Assembly: GCF_900115015.1 (NCBI RefSeq)
Contig: NZ_FOUZ01000007.1
Span: 62,001-126,000, forward strand
Direction: 5' to 3'
Source of the DNA: Algoriella xinjiangensis
GTDB lineage: Bacteria; Bacteroidota; Bacteroidia; Flavobacteriales; Weeksellaceae
DNA: 64,000 nucleotides
Below, one piece after another: positions 1 through 10,771 of this stretch. Both the position numbers and the translations under genes were made by a program. The notes under the pieces are model-generated. The model had not been told where the DNA came from. It did not search any database and saw only the letters and a program-made list of their open reading frames with translations. How positions within the stretch are numbered: position 1 is the first letter of the stretch; each line of letters begins with the position of its first letter.

Positions 1-498
1 GTTAACTTTGAAAAAGAGAGTGGTTATTCGGTTGGTTTAGATGTTCCTTTTGAATGGGAAATATGGTCATCTCAAAATAGTTTTTCTGTCAATTATAATA
101 AAACGCAAGACAGCACGGCTATACTTAGAAAATCTACTCCGTATTTGTATTTTTACAGCAATAATACCTTCAAAATTGCAAAGGATTTTAATTTTATAAT
201 AAATGGATATTGGCTAACAAAACGAACAGAAGGAATTTATGAACGAAACGCTCAAATAATTGCAAATCTTGGATTAACAAAAAAAATAAAAGATTTTGAT
301 TTGACTTTAAATTACAATGATCTTTTTAAACAATTAGAATTTAGAGAGGTTTTAGCTTATGGAAAAATTAGTTCTAAAAATGTATTTTTTGTTGATAGTC
401 CTGAATTTTCTATCAGTTTAAAGTATAATTTTGGTAAAATATCTACATCAAATTACAAAGAAAATAAAGTGAATGAGGATGAAAATAGAATCAAATAA
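1..498 (+). CDS. C-terminal part of an outer-membrane beta-barrel family protein (5' end outside window)
   Basis: The frame is open from base 1 to the TAA at 496-498, so only the last ~165 residues are visible. They alternate short hydrophobic/polar strands typical of a transmembrane beta-barrel and finish with a barrel-closing strand (ISLKYNFGKI) and a polar tail. The same ending style is seen in the full-length barrel protein at 40432-42858, so this is probably the same class (plug plus OMP_b-brl family, TonB-receptor-like). Substrate cannot be judged. The gene ends at a terminator shared with convergent odhB. Confidence 0.7.
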   Translation, partial: VNFEKESGYSVGLDVPFEWEIWSSQNSFSVNYNKTQDSTAILRKSTPYLYFYSNNTFKIAKDFNFIINGYWLTKRTEGIYERNAQIIANLGLTKKIKDFDLTLNYNDLFKQLEFREVLAYGKISSKNVFFVDSPEFSISLKYNFGKISTSNYKENKVNEDENRIK

Positions 499-517
499 AC
501 CTCAACACAAACAATAA

Positions 518-547
518 AAAAAGCCACTCAAAACGAGTGGCTTTTAT
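518..547. terminator. Bidirectional hairpin terminator
   Basis: Stem GCCACTC/GAGTGGC (523-529 / 535-541) lies between an A-run and a T-run, so it can serve both the upstream plus-strand gene and minus-strand odhB. Confidence 0.8.
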
Positions 548-576
548 ATTTATGGATTTGTTAGAATTGTATTGTA

Positions 577-1806
577 TTATAATTCTAAAGCTTTTTTAGC
601 ATCACCTCCCATTAATAAATTTAATGGATCTTCAATTGCTTCTTTAACCGCAACTAAGAATCCTACAGATTCGCGTCCGTCAATAACACGGTGATCGTAA
701 GATAATGCAATGTACATCATTGGAGCAATAACAATTTGTCCGTTTTTAACAACTGGACGCTCAACGATATTGTGCATTCCTAAGATACCTGATTGTGGTG
801 GGTTGATGATTGGCGTAGACATCATAGATCCAAATACACCACCATTTGTGATTGTAAATGTACCTCCTGTCATTTCGTCAACAGAAATTTTACCGTCACG
901 TACTTTGATTGCTAAATCTTTGATAGATTGCTCAACACCACGGAAAGTTAAGTTTTCTGCATTACGAACTACTGGTACCATTAAACCTTTTGGTCCTGAT
1001 ACAGCAACAGAAATATCTTGGAAATCAAATTTTACTTGGTAATCTCCATCAATCATAGAGTTTACGTCTGGGTATAACTCTAATCCGCGTGTAACCGCTT
1101 TTGTAAAGAAAGACATAAATCCTAATCCAACACCATGTTTAGCTTTAAATTCGTCTTTATATTGATTACGTAATGCAAAGATTGCAGACATGTCAACTTC
1201 ATTAAAAGTAGTTAACATTGCAGTTTCATTTTTAACAGAAACTAAACGTTGTGCAATTTTACGACGTAATACTGACATTTTTTTCTCAGATTGTGCACGA
1301 TTTCCAGAAACTGGAGCCGTACCCATTGCTGGAGTAAAACGTACTGCATCTTCTTGTGTAATGCGTCCGTCGCGTCCTGATCCTTTTACTTGAGAAGCAT
1401 CAATACCTTTTTCATCTAAAACTTTTTTAGCAGTTGGAGATGGAGTACCTGTAGCGTAAGTAGCGGCTGGTGCAGCAGGAGCTGGCGCAGCTTTAGGTGC
1501 TTCTTCTTTTTTAGGTTCTTCTTTTACCTCAGCTTTTGGTGCCTCAGCAGCAGCTCCACCTTCTGGTTTTGCTGCTGATGTATCAATAAGACAAACAACT
1601 TGTCCTACTTCTACAACATCACCTTCTTCAGCTTTTAAAGTGATAATTCCACTTTCTTCTGCTGGTAATTCTAATGTTGCTTTATCAGAATCAACTTCAG
1701 CAATAGCTTGATCTTTTTCTACGTAATCACCATCTTTAACTAACCACGTAGCAATCTCTACTTCTGTGATTGATTCCCCTGGTGATGGGACTTTCATTTC
1801 TAACAT
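577..1806 (-). CDS. odhB: 2-oxoglutarate dehydrogenase E2, dihydrolipoyllysine succinyltransferase
   Basis: Core E2 of the 2-oxoglutarate dehydrogenase complex: transfers the succinyl group from lipoyl-lysine to CoA in the TCA cycle (cytoplasm). The 409 residues show an N-terminal lipoyl domain with the DSDKATLE motif (lipoylated K42), an Ala/Pro/Lys/Glu-rich swinging linker (~75-115), a peripheral-subunit-binding domain (~117-157, [13 protein letters not shown]), and the acyltransferase domain ending in HRVIDG with catalytic H372 and D376. Length is normal for the family. It lies 19 bp downstream of odhA and is evidently co-transcribed. E3 (lpd) is not in the window. M4 is an alternative start. 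Confidence 0.96.
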   Translation of the reverse strand: MLEMKVPSPGESITEVEIATWLVKDGDYVEKDQAIAEVDSDKATLELPAEESGIITLKAEEGDVVEVGQVVCLIDTSAAKPEGGAAAEAPKAEVKEEPKKEEAPKAAPAPAAPAATYATGTPSPTAKKVLDEKGIDASQVKGSGRDGRITQEDAVRFTPAMGTAPVSGNRAQSEKKMSVLRRKIAQRLVSVKNETAMLTTFNEVDMSAIFALRNQYKDEFKAKHGVGLGFMSFFTKAVTRGLELYPDVNSMIDGDYQVKFDFQDISVAVSGPKGLMVPVVRNAENLTFRGVEQSIKDLAIKVRDGKISVDEMTGGTFTITNGGVFGSMMSTPIINPPQSGILGMHNIVERPVVKNGQIVIAPMMYIALSYDHRVIDGRESVGFLVAVKEAIEDPLNLLMGGDAKKALEL

Positions 1807-1825
1807 ATCTATTAGCTTTATTTTT

Positions 1826-4615
1826 TTATTTAAATACTTTATTAATCACCTCTTCAAAAATAGCAGCCCAACGTTTACTAGAACCTGGCGCTGTTGCAGC
1901 ACTTTCTGCTGGAGAAATTACGTCGAATGGATATTTTCTTAATTTGCGTAAGATATATGACCATGCTCCCATATTTTCTGGCTCTTCTTGTGCCCAAACT
2001 AATTCTGCATTACCATATTGAGAGATAATTGCATCAACTTTTTCTTCGTTTAAAGGATATAATTGCTCTAAACGAACGATAGCAGTTTCTTTATCACCTA
2101 ATTCTTGACGTTTTTTGTCTAATTCGTAATAAATTTTTCCTGAACAGAAAACTACTTTTTTAACTTGTTTCGCATCTACAGTTACATCGTCAATAATCTC
2201 TTGGAATGCTCCGTTAGAGAAATCTTCTAATTTTGAAACTGCTGCTGGATGACGTAATAACGATTTTGGAGACATTACAATTAATGGCTTACGGTAATCT
2301 GTTACAACTTGTCTTCTTAGCGCATGGAAAAAGTTTGCAGGAGTTGTAATGTTAGCAACAAACATATTGTTACCAGCACACATTTGTAAGAAACGCTCTA
2401 ATTTAGCTGACGAGTGCTCTGCTCCTTGCCCTTCGTATCCGTGAGGCAATAACATTACTAAACCGTTTTGTAATTTCCACTTATCTTCTGCTGCTGTAAT
2501 ATATTGGTCGATTACAATTTGAGCACCATTTACGAAATCTCCAAATTGAGCTTCCCAAATTGTTAATGCTTTTGGATTTGCCATTGCATATCCGTAATCA
2601 AAACCTAAAACTGCATATTCAGATAATAATGAGTTGTAAATTCTTAATTTACCTTGGTTATCATCAATATGGTTTAATAAGATAATTTCTTCTTCTGTAT
2701 CTTCAGTTTTTACAACTGCATGACGGTGAGAGAAAGTACCACGCTCTACATCTTCTCCAGATAAACGCACGTTACGTCCATCTGTTAAAATAGATCCGTA
2801 TGCTAAAGCTTCTCCTAATCCCCAGTCGATTTTATCATCCTCAATCATTTTTCCACGTCCTTCTATTAAACGAGAAACTTTTTTGATTAATTTTTTACCT
2901 TCTGGTACTGTAGATACAGCTTTTGCAATTTCTTTTAATTTATCTGCTGGATAAGCTGTATCTGCCGTAGCTAATACTTTTTCTTCTGTAGCAATTGTAA
3001 ATCCTTCCCATTCTTCTGGAATAAAAGGAAAAATATGGTTGCGTTCAATTTCTTTAGAAGCTTCAAAATTAACTTCTAATAAAGCTTTAAACTCAGCCTC
3101 TTTTTGTTTTACAATTTCTTCTCCAATAACACCTTCTTTTAATAATTTATCCTTGTAAATTTCACGAGGATTTGGGTGTTTAGCAATTAAATTATATAAT
3201 TTTGGTTGTGTAAATTTTGGTTCATCACCTTCGTTATGACCATATTTACGGTATCCTAATAAATCAATAAAAACATCAGAACCGAATTGTGCGCGGTAAT
3301 CTGCGGCAAAACGGAATGCATGTACAACAGCTTCTACATCGTCAGAATTTACGTGCATTACCGGAGATAAAGTTACTTTAGCAACATCTGTACAATATGT
3401 AGATGTACGTGCGTCTAAGTAATTTGTTGTAAAACCAATTTGGTTATTTACAACAACGTGTACTGTACCACCAGTTGTATATCCATCTAATCCTGCCATC
3501 TGAACAACTTCGTAAACGATACCTTGTCCTGCTACAGCAGCATCACCATGAATTAAAATCGGAATGATTTTAGAATAATCCTCGTTATAATCTTCTTCAG
3601 CCTTCGCACGTGCAATACCTTCTACAACTGCATCTACAGTTTCTAGGTGAGATGGATTTGGTGCTAAATTGATTAAGATATCTTTTCCGTTTAATGCTTT
3701 GATTTTGTTTGATGACCCCATGTGATATTTAACATCACCAGCCATTAAGTCAGAATCAAAAGCTTTTCCTTCAAACTCAGAAAAGATTTGAGAATATGAT
3801 TTACCAAAAATATTAGCCAAAACGTTAAGACGTCCACGGTGTGCCATACCAACAATAACTTCTTCAACTCCATGCTCTGCAGATTTGTTGATTAAAGTAT
3901 CTAATGCCGGAATTAAAGACTCATTTCCTTCTACAGAAAAACGCTTTTGTCCAACATATTTAGTATGCATAAAGTTTTCGAAAGCAGTTGCTTCGTTCAA
4001 CTTTGCTAATACTCTTTCTTTTTCCTCTTTAGATAATTTTGGCTGATTTAAGTTTTGGTTTAACCAATTCTGAATCCAGTTAATTTTCTGAGGTTCTCTT
4101 ACATACATATACTCGATTCCGATAGATTCGCAGTACATGTTCTCTAGGTGACCAATAATTTCACGTAATGTGATTGGTCCTCCAATACCTAATATTTCTC
4201 CAGCATTAAAAGTTAAACCTAAATCTGCATCTGTCAAACCGAAGTTCTTGATGTCTAACGAAGGTTCAAACTTCCTACGCTCCCTTACAGGGTTTGTCTT
4301 AGTAAATAAGTGTCCACGCGTACGGTAAGCATCAATCAAATTGATTACTTTAAATTCTTTCTGTACATTTTCGGGAACTTGAGATACTACAGTTGGGTTA
4401 ACAACAGCTTGTGCTGCTTGACTACCTCTGTTTGAAGCTGATTGTGGTGCTGGTGCAAATAATGGTTCTCCATCATATGTTGCATTCGCAAAATCATATC
4501 CTTGGAAAAAAGCTTTCCAACTTGGTTCAATACTGTCCGGATATTGGACATATTGATCATATAAGTCGCCTATGAACTCTATATGAGCGGCGTTTAAAAA
4601 CGAAAAACGATCCAT
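1826..4615 (-). CDS. odhA: 2-oxoglutarate dehydrogenase E1 (thiamine-diphosphate dependent)
   Basis: Decarboxylates 2-oxoglutarate and reductively succinylates the E2 lipoyl group. The 929 residues include the short N-terminal segment that binds the complex core (residues ~1-40, [17 protein letters not shown]), GMAHRGRLN (~257-265), the thiamine diphosphate/Mg motif [10 protein letters not shown] (~356-365) and the YGHNEGDEP loop. Length is normal. It is the first gene of an odhA-odhB operon and is divergent from a histidine kinase. A TATTTTTG promoter element lies 28-35 bp upstream. It feeds succinyl-CoA to the CoA ligase (sucD at 18697) and possibly the CoA-transferase at 13211. Confidence 0.97.
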   Translation of the reverse strand: MDRFSFLNAAHIEFIGDLYDQYVQYPDSIEPSWKAFFQGYDFANATYDGEPLFAPAPQSASNRGSQAAQAVVNPTVVSQVPENVQKEFKVINLIDAYRTRGHLFTKTNPVRERRKFEPSLDIKNFGLTDADLGLTFNAGEILGIGGPITLREIIGHLENMYCESIGIEYMYVREPQKINWIQNWLNQNLNQPKLSKEEKERVLAKLNEATAFENFMHTKYVGQKRFSVEGNESLIPALDTLINKSAEHGVEEVIVGMAHRGRLNVLANIFGKSYSQIFSEFEGKAFDSDLMAGDVKYHMGSSNKIKALNGKDILINLAPNPSHLETVDAVVEGIARAKAEEDYNEDYSKIIPILIHGDAAVAGQGIVYEVVQMAGLDGYTTGGTVHVVVNNQIGFTTNYLDARTSTYCTDVAKVTLSPVMHVNSDDVEAVVHAFRFAADYRAQFGSDVFIDLLGYRKYGHNEGDEPKFTQPKLYNLIAKHPNPREIYKDKLLKEGVIGEEIVKQKEAEFKALLEVNFEASKEIERNHIFPFIPEEWEGFTIATEEKVLATADTAYPADKLKEIAKAVSTVPEGKKLIKKVSRLIEGRGKMIEDDKIDWGLGEALAYGSILTDGRNVRLSGEDVERGTFSHRHAVVKTEDTEEEIILLNHIDDNQGKLRIYNSLLSEYAVLGFDYGYAMANPKALTIWEAQFGDFVNGAQIVIDQYITAAEDKWKLQNGLVMLLPHGYEGQGAEHSSAKLERFLQMCAGNNMFVANITTPANFFHALRRQVVTDYRKPLIVMSPKSLLRHPAAVSKLEDFSNGAFQEIIDDVTVDAKQVKKVVFCSGKIYYELDKKRQELGDKETAIVRLEQLYPLNEEKVDAIISQYGNAELVWAQEEPENMGAWSYILRKLRKYPFDVISPAESAATAPGSSKRWAAIFEEVINKVFK

Positions 4616-4643
4616 AAAATTTACTCTCTATGAGATTTAGCTA

Positions 4644-4651
4644 CAAAAATA
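4644..4651 (-). promoter_or_regulatory. Bacteroidota -7 element for odhAB
   Basis: On the minus strand this reads TATTTTTG, matching the TAnnTTTG consensus of Bacteroidota primary-sigma promoters. It would give a leader of about 20-25 nt before the odhA ATG. I see no clear TTG -33 box, so the call rests on the -7 match and position. Confidence 0.5.
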
Positions 4652-4734
4652 AACTATTTACACCTTTAAAAAAAATTACTTTCATCATATTTATCATATC
4701 ACGCCATAAAAATATATTATAATCAAATAATTAT

Positions 4735-4742
4735 TACATTTG
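4735..4742 (+). promoter_or_regulatory. Bacteroidota -7 element for the histidine kinase
   Basis: TACATTTG matches TAnnTTTG and lies 30 bp before the ATG at 4773. It is divergent from the odhAB promoter in the same 157-bp spacer. No convincing -33 box. Confidence 0.5.
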
Positions 4743-4772
4743 ATATAAATTTAAGAAAGATTTTACATTTAG

Positions 4773-5924
4773 ATGAGAAATTTTCTAACAAAAAAATTAA
4801 ATAAACGCTGGATTGGGTTCATTATTATATTTGCCATTTTTGTCGTAACCGTATGGTCTAGTAATAAGATTGTACAAGAATTAAAGCGCGAAGAACATAA
4901 ACGAGTAGAAAATTATGCGAAATCGTTAGAGTTAATCAGTTCTTCAGAATTTTTAGACTCGAGAACGCAAGACTTTCTTTTTAAACTAATTGAAGACAAC
5001 AAAACAATTCCTGTTGCTTTGATTGATGATAAAGGAAATATTTCGGATACCAAAAATATTGATGAATCGATTACAAATAATGAATCGCAGCTAAAAAAAT
5101 ATGTTTTAGCGATGAAACGTGATGATCAAATTATCGAGGTTGATTTGCCCGAAGGTAAAAATTACGTTTATTTCAAAAACTCAAAACTACTTAATCAACT
5201 GCAATATTATCCTTTAATTATTATCCTATTAATTCTGCTATTTTTTGGGTTTGCATATTGGTATTTTAAAACTGTGCGCGATACCGAAAAAAGTTATTTA
5301 TGGGCTGGTATGGCAAAAGAAACGGCACATCAAATTGGTACGCCACTTTCGTCGTTAATGGGTTGGGTTGAATTGTTGAAATTAGAAGATATTGACCAAA
5401 TGTCTGTTATAGAAATAGAAAAAGATGTGGATCGTTTGAAACATATTGCCGATCGTTTTTCTAAAATTGGTTCGACTTCAGAATTAAAACAAAATGATTT
5501 AATTGCGACAACAAAGCAAACGGTTACTTATATTTCGCAGCGAATTTCGAAAGGAATTGAAGTTAATTTTACCGCAGATGTAGATGAATGTATCATCAAT
5601 CTTAATGCTTCTTTATACAGTTGGGTTATCGAAAATTTGATGAAAAATGCGACCGATGCCATGCAAAATAAAGGTGTTTTAGATATTTCTATTCACACAA
5701 AAGGTAAGTTTGTCGAAATTTTAGTTTCGGATACCGGTTCTGGAATTCCAACAAAATTACAACGTAAAATTTTTGAACCTGGTTTTACAACTAAAAAACG
5801 TGGTTGGGGATTAGGATTATCGCTCGCAAAACGTATTATTGAAGAATATCACAAAGGGAAAATATTTGTAGCAAAATCATCCAAAGAAACTGGAACTCAG
5901 TTTAAGATTTTGTTGAAGAAATAA
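4773..5924 (+). CDS. Orphan sensor histidine kinase, two TM helices
   Basis: Membrane sensor kinase of 383 residues. TM1 is ~13-29, a periplasmic loop of ~110 residues follows, TM2 is ~146-165, and there is no recognisable HAMP domain. The H-box is AKETAHQIGTPLSSLMGW with phospho-acceptor H186. ATP-binding boxes follow: N-box ENLMKNATDAM, G1 DTGSGIP, and G2 GWGLGLSLAKR. No response regulator gene is adjacent, so its partner is unknown and it is an orphan. Its own promoter lies upstream and a strong terminator immediately follows. The signal sensed by the loop cannot be read from sequence. Confidence 0.9.
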   Translation: MRNFLTKKLNKRWIGFIIIFAIFVVTVWSSNKIVQELKREEHKRVENYAKSLELISSSEFLDSRTQDFLFKLIEDNKTIPVALIDDKGNISDTKNIDESITNNESQLKKYVLAMKRDDQIIEVDLPEGKNYVYFKNSKLLNQLQYYPLIIILLILLFFGFAYWYFKTVRDTEKSYLWAGMAKETAHQIGTPLSSLMGWVELLKLEDIDQMSVIEIEKDVDRLKHIADRFSKIGSTSELKQNDLIATTKQTVTYISQRISKGIEVNFTADVDECIINLNASLYSWVIENLMKNATDAMQNKGVLDISIHTKGKFVEILVSDTGSGIPTKLQRKIFEPGFTTKKRGWGLGLSLAKRIIEEYHKGKIFVAKSSKETGTQFKILLKK

Positions 5925-5930
5925 TTGTAA

Positions 5931-5965
5931 AAAAAATGATGTCATTCAGATGACATCATTTTTTA
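5931..5965. terminator. Bidirectional terminator
   Basis: A 12-bp stem AAATGATGTCAT/ATGACATCATTT (5934-5945 / 5950-5961), with A-run before and T-run after, separates the kinase gene from the convergent GyrI-like gene. Confidence 0.85.
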
Positions 5966-5971
5966 TATTTT

Positions 5972-6445
5972 TTAATCTTTTATTCCGATATAAATTTCGA
6001 TTTCGGCATCAGCAGGATTCTGCGCTTTTTCTGTGTACAATTCGTAATCATATAAATAGGTACGATTAAGATTTGCATCATCGTTCCAAATTTGTTGCCA
6101 CGTTTCGCCAACAGCTTGATGAAGTTCACCTTTTGCAAGATATTGTTTGAATGTTTGTGGCTGAAACTCACGACCAACCATTCCGTCCGGAATATTATCT
6201 AACGAAGAAACTTCTAATCCAATAATCGTTGTATATTTTCCTTTAAAATCACTTTCGTAATCGGTATAAATTGCATAAATATTTGGACTGATTGTGTTTG
6301 GTATCTTCTGAAGAATATTTTCTCCAAAAAATTGATGCCACAATTTTCCTAAATCTTCTATTGCTTGATTATCGTTATTAGATGTTACAGTTGAAATTCC
6401 TATTATTTTTAAACTTTTCATTTCTTTTGTATTCATGTTAAACAC
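5972..6445 (-). CDS. GyrI-like / effector-binding domain protein
   Basis: Stand-alone protein of 157 residues that resembles the AraC-type effector-binding (GyrI-like) fold. The pattern is an N-terminal strand with a conserved Trp (GKLWHQF), a central YAIYTDYESDFKGKY region, the hydrophobic Gly-rich middle strand, a YLAKGELHQAVGETWQQIW segment and a terminal E-x-E-I-Y-I-G strand. There is no DNA-binding domain, so it is more likely a small-molecule binder than a regulator on its own. Last gene of the rsmA-mgtE block, 13 bp after mgtE. M1, M4 and M9 are possible starts. Confidence 0.7.
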   Translation of the reverse strand: MFNMNTKEMKSLKIIGISTVTSNNDNQAIEDLGKLWHQFFGENILQKIPNTISPNIYAIYTDYESDFKGKYTTIIGLEVSSLDNIPDGMVGREFQPQTFKQYLAKGELHQAVGETWQQIWNDDANLNRTYLYDYELYTEKAQNPADAEIEIYIGIKD

Positions 6446-6458
6446 TTCGAATTATTAT

Positions 6459-7814
6459 CTAAAATCCTAAAATTAATTTCGCGATAGAAAAATAAATCAA
6501 CAACCCAAAAATATCATTACTTGTCGTAATAAATGGACCTGTTGCAATTGCTGGATCTACACCATATTTATTTAACATAATTGGAATAAAAGTACCAATT
6601 AAACTTGCCAAAATCATGACGATAACTAATGCCAAAACAATTGTAGAAGAAATTTCGTAACTCGTACTCATTAAAAAATGTGTCGCTATTAACAGAATTA
6701 AGGCTAATAATGTACTATTTAATAAGGCTAAAATCATTTCTTTTCCTAATCTTTTCCAAATAGAACCTGATATGTTGTTATTCGCCAAACCTTGCACAAT
6801 AATCGCAGAAGATTGTACGCCAACATTACCTGCCATTGCGGCTACAAGCGGCGTAAAGAAGAATAATTGTGGATACAAATTCATCGCATTACTAAAACCT
6901 TGCGAAATATTAACCGCAATAAAACTCCCAACCAAAGCCAACAAAAGCCATGGAAAACGGGCTTTGGTTAGTTTCCAAATATTATCATCCGAATCTACAT
7001 TTTGTGTAATACCGGCAGCTAATTGATAATTTTCTTCGGCTTCTTCTCTAATCACATCAAGCACATCATCCACCGTAATTACACCAACCAAACGCATTAA
7101 TTCGTCTACAACAGGAACTTCGTACAAATCGTATTTTTCCATCACTTTCGCAACTTCCAAATCACTTGTATATGTTTTTACATATTGTACTTTATCGTTG
7201 TAAACATCGCCTACTTTTGTGTTTGCAGAAGTTGTTAGCAATCTTTTTAAACTTAGTATTCCTAATAATTTATCATCATCATCAACTACATAAATAGAAA
7301 AAACTTCTTCTAATTCTTCTGCCTGTTTACGCATTTGTTTTACGGCTGTAATTACCGTCCAATCTTTGTAAACTTTTATCAACTCTTTTCCCATCAAACC
7401 ACCTGCCGTGTCTTCGTCGTAGCGCAAAAGGTCTACAATTTCTTTGGCATGTTCTTGGTCTTCTAACTGCGCAATTACCGCATCTTTCTTTTCTTCCGAA
7501 AGTTCATTAATAACGTCTACCGCATCATCGGTATCCATTTCATTAATTACATCTTCGGCAATTTCTTTGGCAGTTAAAGTTTTAAGGAAATTACGTCGAT
7601 CATCTTCTTCTAACTCAAGAAGAATATCAGCAGAAATTTCATTATCGAGTAAATCAATTACAAAAGATTGTTCTTTGGTCGAAAGTTCATCAAACAATTC
7701 GGCAATATCGGCAGGATGCAGGTCTTGCAACATTTCCTTTACCTCTTTTGCGTTTTGTTGTTTAATTCTTTCCGTTAAGATTTCAATAAAATCTTTTGTA
7801 ATTTTCAATTCCAT
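6459..7814 (-). CDS. mgtE: Magnesium transporter MgtE
   Basis: Inner-membrane Mg2+ channel of 451 residues. The order is an acidic helical N domain (~1-130, rich in Asp/Glu, used for Mg sensing), a CBS-domain pair (~130-255, ending in YEVPVVDELMRLVGVIT and VDDVLDVIREEAEE), and a five-helix pore domain. The pore has the family motif around AGNVGVQSS and a C-terminal TTSNDIFG segment, with D434 as the likely ion-selectivity Asp. Length is normal. It starts 3 bp after rsmA and is probably translated from the same message. Confidence 0.95.
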   Translation of the reverse strand: MELKITKDFIEILTERIKQQNAKEVKEMLQDLHPADIAELFDELSTKEQSFVIDLLDNEISADILLELEEDDRRNFLKTLTAKEIAEDVINEMDTDDAVDVINELSEEKKDAVIAQLEDQEHAKEIVDLLRYDEDTAGGLMGKELIKVYKDWTVITAVKQMRKQAEELEEVFSIYVVDDDDKLLGILSLKRLLTTSANTKVGDVYNDKVQYVKTYTSDLEVAKVMEKYDLYEVPVVDELMRLVGVITVDDVLDVIREEAEENYQLAAGITQNVDSDDNIWKLTKARFPWLLLALVGSFIAVNISQGFSNAMNLYPQLFFFTPLVAAMAGNVGVQSSAIIVQGLANNNISGSIWKRLGKEMILALLNSTLLALILLIATHFLMSTSYEISSTIVLALVIVMILASLIGTFIPIMLNKYGVDPAIATGPFITTSNDIFGLLIYFSIAKLILGF

Positions 7815-7817
7815 AGT

Positions 7818-8585
7818 CTATTGCATTCTTTTTGTTAATTCAATAAAATCTTCGACAGATAATTGTTCTGCGCGCAAGCTCATAAATTCGTGATCTTGTA
7901 AATCTTCTGGAATTCCCATTGCTTTTAACGAATTACGAAGCGTTTTTCTTCTTTGTCCAAATCCGGCTTTTACAACCTGAAAAAACTTTGATTTACTTAC
8001 ACCTTCTATTTCAGTTCTGTAACGACGCATCAAAATAACGCCCGATTTTACGCGTGGCGGTGGTGTAAATACGTGTTCTGGAACTGTAAATAAATAATCG
8101 CATTTATAATAAGCCTGTGTTAATACAGAAAGTATACCATAATCTTTTGTTCCTTTTTTAGAAGCGATGCGTTCTGCAACTTCTTTCTGAAACATACCAC
8201 ATAATTCTGGTACCATTTCGCGATCTTCTAATGCTTTGAATACGATTTGCGATGATATATTATACGGAAAATTTCCTAGAATTGCAATTTGCTCATCAAA
8301 TTTTGATTTAAAATCCATTTTCAAGAAATCTTCTGAATGAATTTTAAACCCTGGATAAAAGGGTTGATAATTTTCTTTTAAATACTCTACCGACTCTGTA
8401 TCGATCTCTACAACTTCAATATTTTTCTTAGCTTGTAAAATATATTTTGTCAACACTCCCATTCCTGGGCCAATCTCCAATACACGATCGTATCCTTCCC
8501 AAGTCAATCCTTCGGCAATATCACGTGCAATATTTTCATCATTCAAAAAATGTTGACCTAAATGTTTTTTAGCTTTTACTTTCAA
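7818..8585 (-). CDS. rsmA: 16S rRNA (adenine(1518)-N6/(1519)-N6)-dimethyltransferase
   Basis: KsgA/RsmA methylates two adjacent adenosines near the 3' end of 16S rRNA during 30S maturation. The 255 residues carry the N-terminal [11 protein letters not shown] signature (6-16), the SAM-binding motif [12 protein letters not shown] (35-46), and the catalytic NFPY motif (105-108). Length is typical. First gene of the minus-strand block with mgtE; divergent from ftsX across a 106-bp spacer. Confidence 0.96.
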   Translation of the reverse strand: MKVKAKKHLGQHFLNDENIARDIAEGLTWEGYDRVLEIGPGMGVLTKYILQAKKNIEVVEIDTESVEYLKENYQPFYPGFKIHSEDFLKMDFKSKFDEQIAILGNFPYNISSQIVFKALEDREMVPELCGMFQKEVAERIASKKGTKDYGILSVLTQAYYKCDYLFTVPEHVFTPPPRVKSGVILMRRYRTEIEGVSKSKFFQVVKAGFGQRRKTLRNSLKAMGIPEDLQDHEFMSLRAEQLSVEDFIELTKRMQ

Positions 8586-8691
8586 ATCTTATAAATTTAA
8601 GTTTTCTTTAACCAACTTATCGCAGAATATATATCGGAATAAGTTTCCTGCGAAATAAGTTTTTTTTATCTTAGCCCCAAAATTAACCCAA

Positions 8692-9585
8692 ATGTCAAAA
8701 ACGAACGATAAATTTGAGAAAAAAAGACTACGTTCTTCTAACATCACTGTTGTGATTAGTATAGCGCTAGTTTTATTTCTGTTAGGTATTTTCGGCTTAA
8801 TTGTCATTAATGCACAAAGTTACGCAGAACATCTAAAAAGAGAATTAAAAATTGAAGCTTATTTTAAAGATGTTGAAGATCCAAAATTAAAAGATAAAGA
8901 GCTTGATAATCAGAAAGCTTACATCGATTCGTTAAAAGTAAAATATCCTTTTGTTGAGGCTACACAGTATATCAGCAAAGAAGATGCGGCTAAAATTGCG
9001 AAAAAAGATTTAGGAACTGATGGTAGCGATTTCTTTGAAGAAAGTATATTTCCTGCATCTGTACAAATCACGCTAAATCCTGCATTAATACAATCTGTAG
9101 AACAAATTGATTCTATTAATAAGGTATTGGCTAAAAATCCAATCGTAGACGAAGTAAAAAGTGATAAAGAAGCAATGGTAACAATTTACCACAGCATCAA
9201 TAAAATTACTTTCTGGATTATGATTTTTGCAGTTATCTTCCTAGTTATAGTTGTTGTTTTAATTAATAACTCTATTCGACTTAAAATTTATGCAAAACGT
9301 TTTAGCATAAAAACAATGCAATTGGTTGGTGCAAGAAGACGTTTTATTATGAAACCATTCTTGATAGAAGGTGCAATTTTAGGCTTTTTTGCAGCAGTTA
9401 TATCTGTTGTAGGACTTAGTATTTTATGGTATTTATTGGCAACAAAAGTTGGCTTGGTATTATGGAATCCTAATTATACAATGCTAATTATTATCTTATT
9501 AAGCATTGGTGTTATAATTGCAGTATTTAGTACTTTATTTGCAGCTTGGCGTTATTTAAGATTAAAAACGGATCAACTTTACTAA
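8692..9585 (+). CDS. ftsX: Cell-division ABC-transporter-like permease FtsX
   Basis: FtsX family membrane protein of 297 residues: TM1 ~18-39, a large extracytoplasmic domain (~40-165), then three further TM helices (about 172-192, 220-245, 258-283). FtsX acts with the FtsE ATPase at the septum to control cell-wall hydrolases. FtsE is not adjacent, which is usual in Flavobacteriia. First gene of a tight run ftsX-DUF3098-uppP-truB, with 1 bp to the next gene. Confidence 0.92.
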   Translation: MSKTNDKFEKKRLRSSNITVVISIALVLFLLGIFGLIVINAQSYAEHLKRELKIEAYFKDVEDPKLKDKELDNQKAYIDSLKVKYPFVEATQYISKEDAAKIAKKDLGTDGSDFFEESIFPASVQITLNPALIQSVEQIDSINKVLAKNPIVDEVKSDKEAMVTIYHSINKITFWIMIFAVIFLVIVVVLINNSIRLKIYAKRFSIKTMQLVGARRRFIMKPFLIEGAILGFFAAVISVVGLSILWYLLATKVGLVLWNPNYTMLIIILLSIGVIIAVFSTLFAAWRYLRLKTDQLY

Positions 9586-9586
9586 A

Positions 9587-9889
9587 ATGAAATCAAATAC
9601 AATCAATACAACTAATAAATCAGCATCTTCTCAAGATGCTGGTTTTAGTTTTTTATTCGGAAAAAGAAATTACATCTTTATGGCAATTGGTGTAGCATTA
9701 ATTGGTCTTGGATTTTTATTAATGACAGGACACGATGCCAACACAAGACCAGACGGAACGTGGGATGCAAATTATTGGAACAACGAAATCTACTCTTGGA
9801 GAAGAATTAGATTAGCGCCATTTTTAGTATTAGTAGGTTTTGCAGTCGAAATTTATGCCATTTTAATCAATCCGAATAAAGAAAAATAA
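9587..9889 (+). CDS. DUF3098 small membrane protein
   Basis: A 100-residue protein with two TM helices (~29-46 and ~78-94) separated by a polar loop with conserved-looking GHDANTRPDG. This matches the DUF3098 family, which is nearly always between ftsX and uppP in Bacteroidota, so a cell-envelope role is inferred from context only. Function unknown. Its stop codon overlaps the uppP start (TAATG). Confidence 0.85.
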   Translation: MKSNTINTTNKSASSQDAGFSFLFGKRNYIFMAIGVALIGLGFLLMTGHDANTRPDGTWDANYWNNEIYSWRRIRLAPFLVLVGFAVEIYAILINPNKEK

Positions 9890-10770
9890 TGACAATTTTA
9901 CAAGCAATTATTATTGCTATTATTGAAGGTTTGACCGAATATTTACCTATTTCGTCAACAGCCCACATGGGATTTACAGCCGCTTTAATGGGAATGCCCG
10001 AAAGCGAATTTCTAAAAATGTTTCAAGTTTCAATTCAATTTGGAGCAATTTTATCAATTGTAGTTTTATATTGGAAAAAATTCTTCAATTTCAAAAACTT
10101 TGATTTCAGTTTTTACATCAAATTGGCTTGTGCCGTAATACCAGCATTGGTTTTAGGAAAATTATTTGATGATAAAATCGAAGCCGTTTTAGGAAATCAA
10201 GTTGCCATATCAGCCATGTTAGTTTTTGGTGGAGTTATTTTACTATTTGTAGATAAATGGTTTAAAAATCCAACTATTACCGACGAAAAACAAATTACAC
10301 TTAAAAAAGCTGTGATCATAGGTTTTTGGCAATGTTTAGCAATGATGCCAGGTACATCTCGCTCTGCTGCCTCTATTATTGGTGGTATGACGCAAGGTTT
10401 ATCCCGCAAAGCTGCGGCAGAATTTTCTTTCTTTTTAGCCGTTCCTACCATGTTAGCCGTTACAGTTTATTCTGTTTTTGTAAAAACTTGGGGCGAAAAT
10501 ACAGCTACTCCAATGAAAGGTTATGAAATGATTTTACAAGATCAACAACATATTACATTATTCATAATCGGAAATGTTGTGGCTTTTATCGTTGCATTAA
10601 TCGCTGTAAAAACTTTTATTTCTGTATTAACTAAATATGGATTTAAACTTTGGGGTTGGTACAGAATTATCATCGGAATAATTTTATTGGTTTATTTTTG
10701 GAACAATCCAACACAGCCTGTAAAAGAAAACACTTCGTCAGTAGAAACGACAATGATTGAGCATAAATAA
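9889..10770 (+). CDS. uppP: Undecaprenyl-diphosphatase
   Basis: Integral membrane phosphatase (BacA/UppP) that recycles undecaprenyl pyrophosphate to the monophosphate for peptidoglycan and O-antigen export. The 293 residues include EGLTEYLPISSTAH (13-26), with the conserved Glu residues and His, and PGTSRSAASIIGG, with the conserved Arg, plus about eight hydrophobic helices. Length is slightly long owing to a polar C-terminal tail. It overlaps DUF3098 by 1 bp and is followed after 1 bp by truB. Confidence 0.95.
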   Translation: MTILQAIIIAIIEGLTEYLPISSTAHMGFTAALMGMPESEFLKMFQVSIQFGAILSIVVLYWKKFFNFKNFDFSFYIKLACAVIPALVLGKLFDDKIEAVLGNQVAISAMLVFGGVILLFVDKWFKNPTITDEKQITLKKAVIIGFWQCLAMMPGTSRSAASIIGGMTQGLSRKAAAEFSFFLAVPTMLAVTVYSVFVKTWGENTATPMKGYEMILQDQQHITLFIIGNVVAFIVALIAVKTFISVLTKYGFKLWGWYRIIIGIILLVYFWNNPTQPVKENTSSVETTMIEHK

Positions 10771-10771
10771 A

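Noticed and set aside
8624..8676. Inverted repeat CGCAG...CTGCG in the rsmA/ftsX spacer as an operator
   Set aside because: Five-base arms over 20 bp apart are weak, and neither gene is usually regulated this way.
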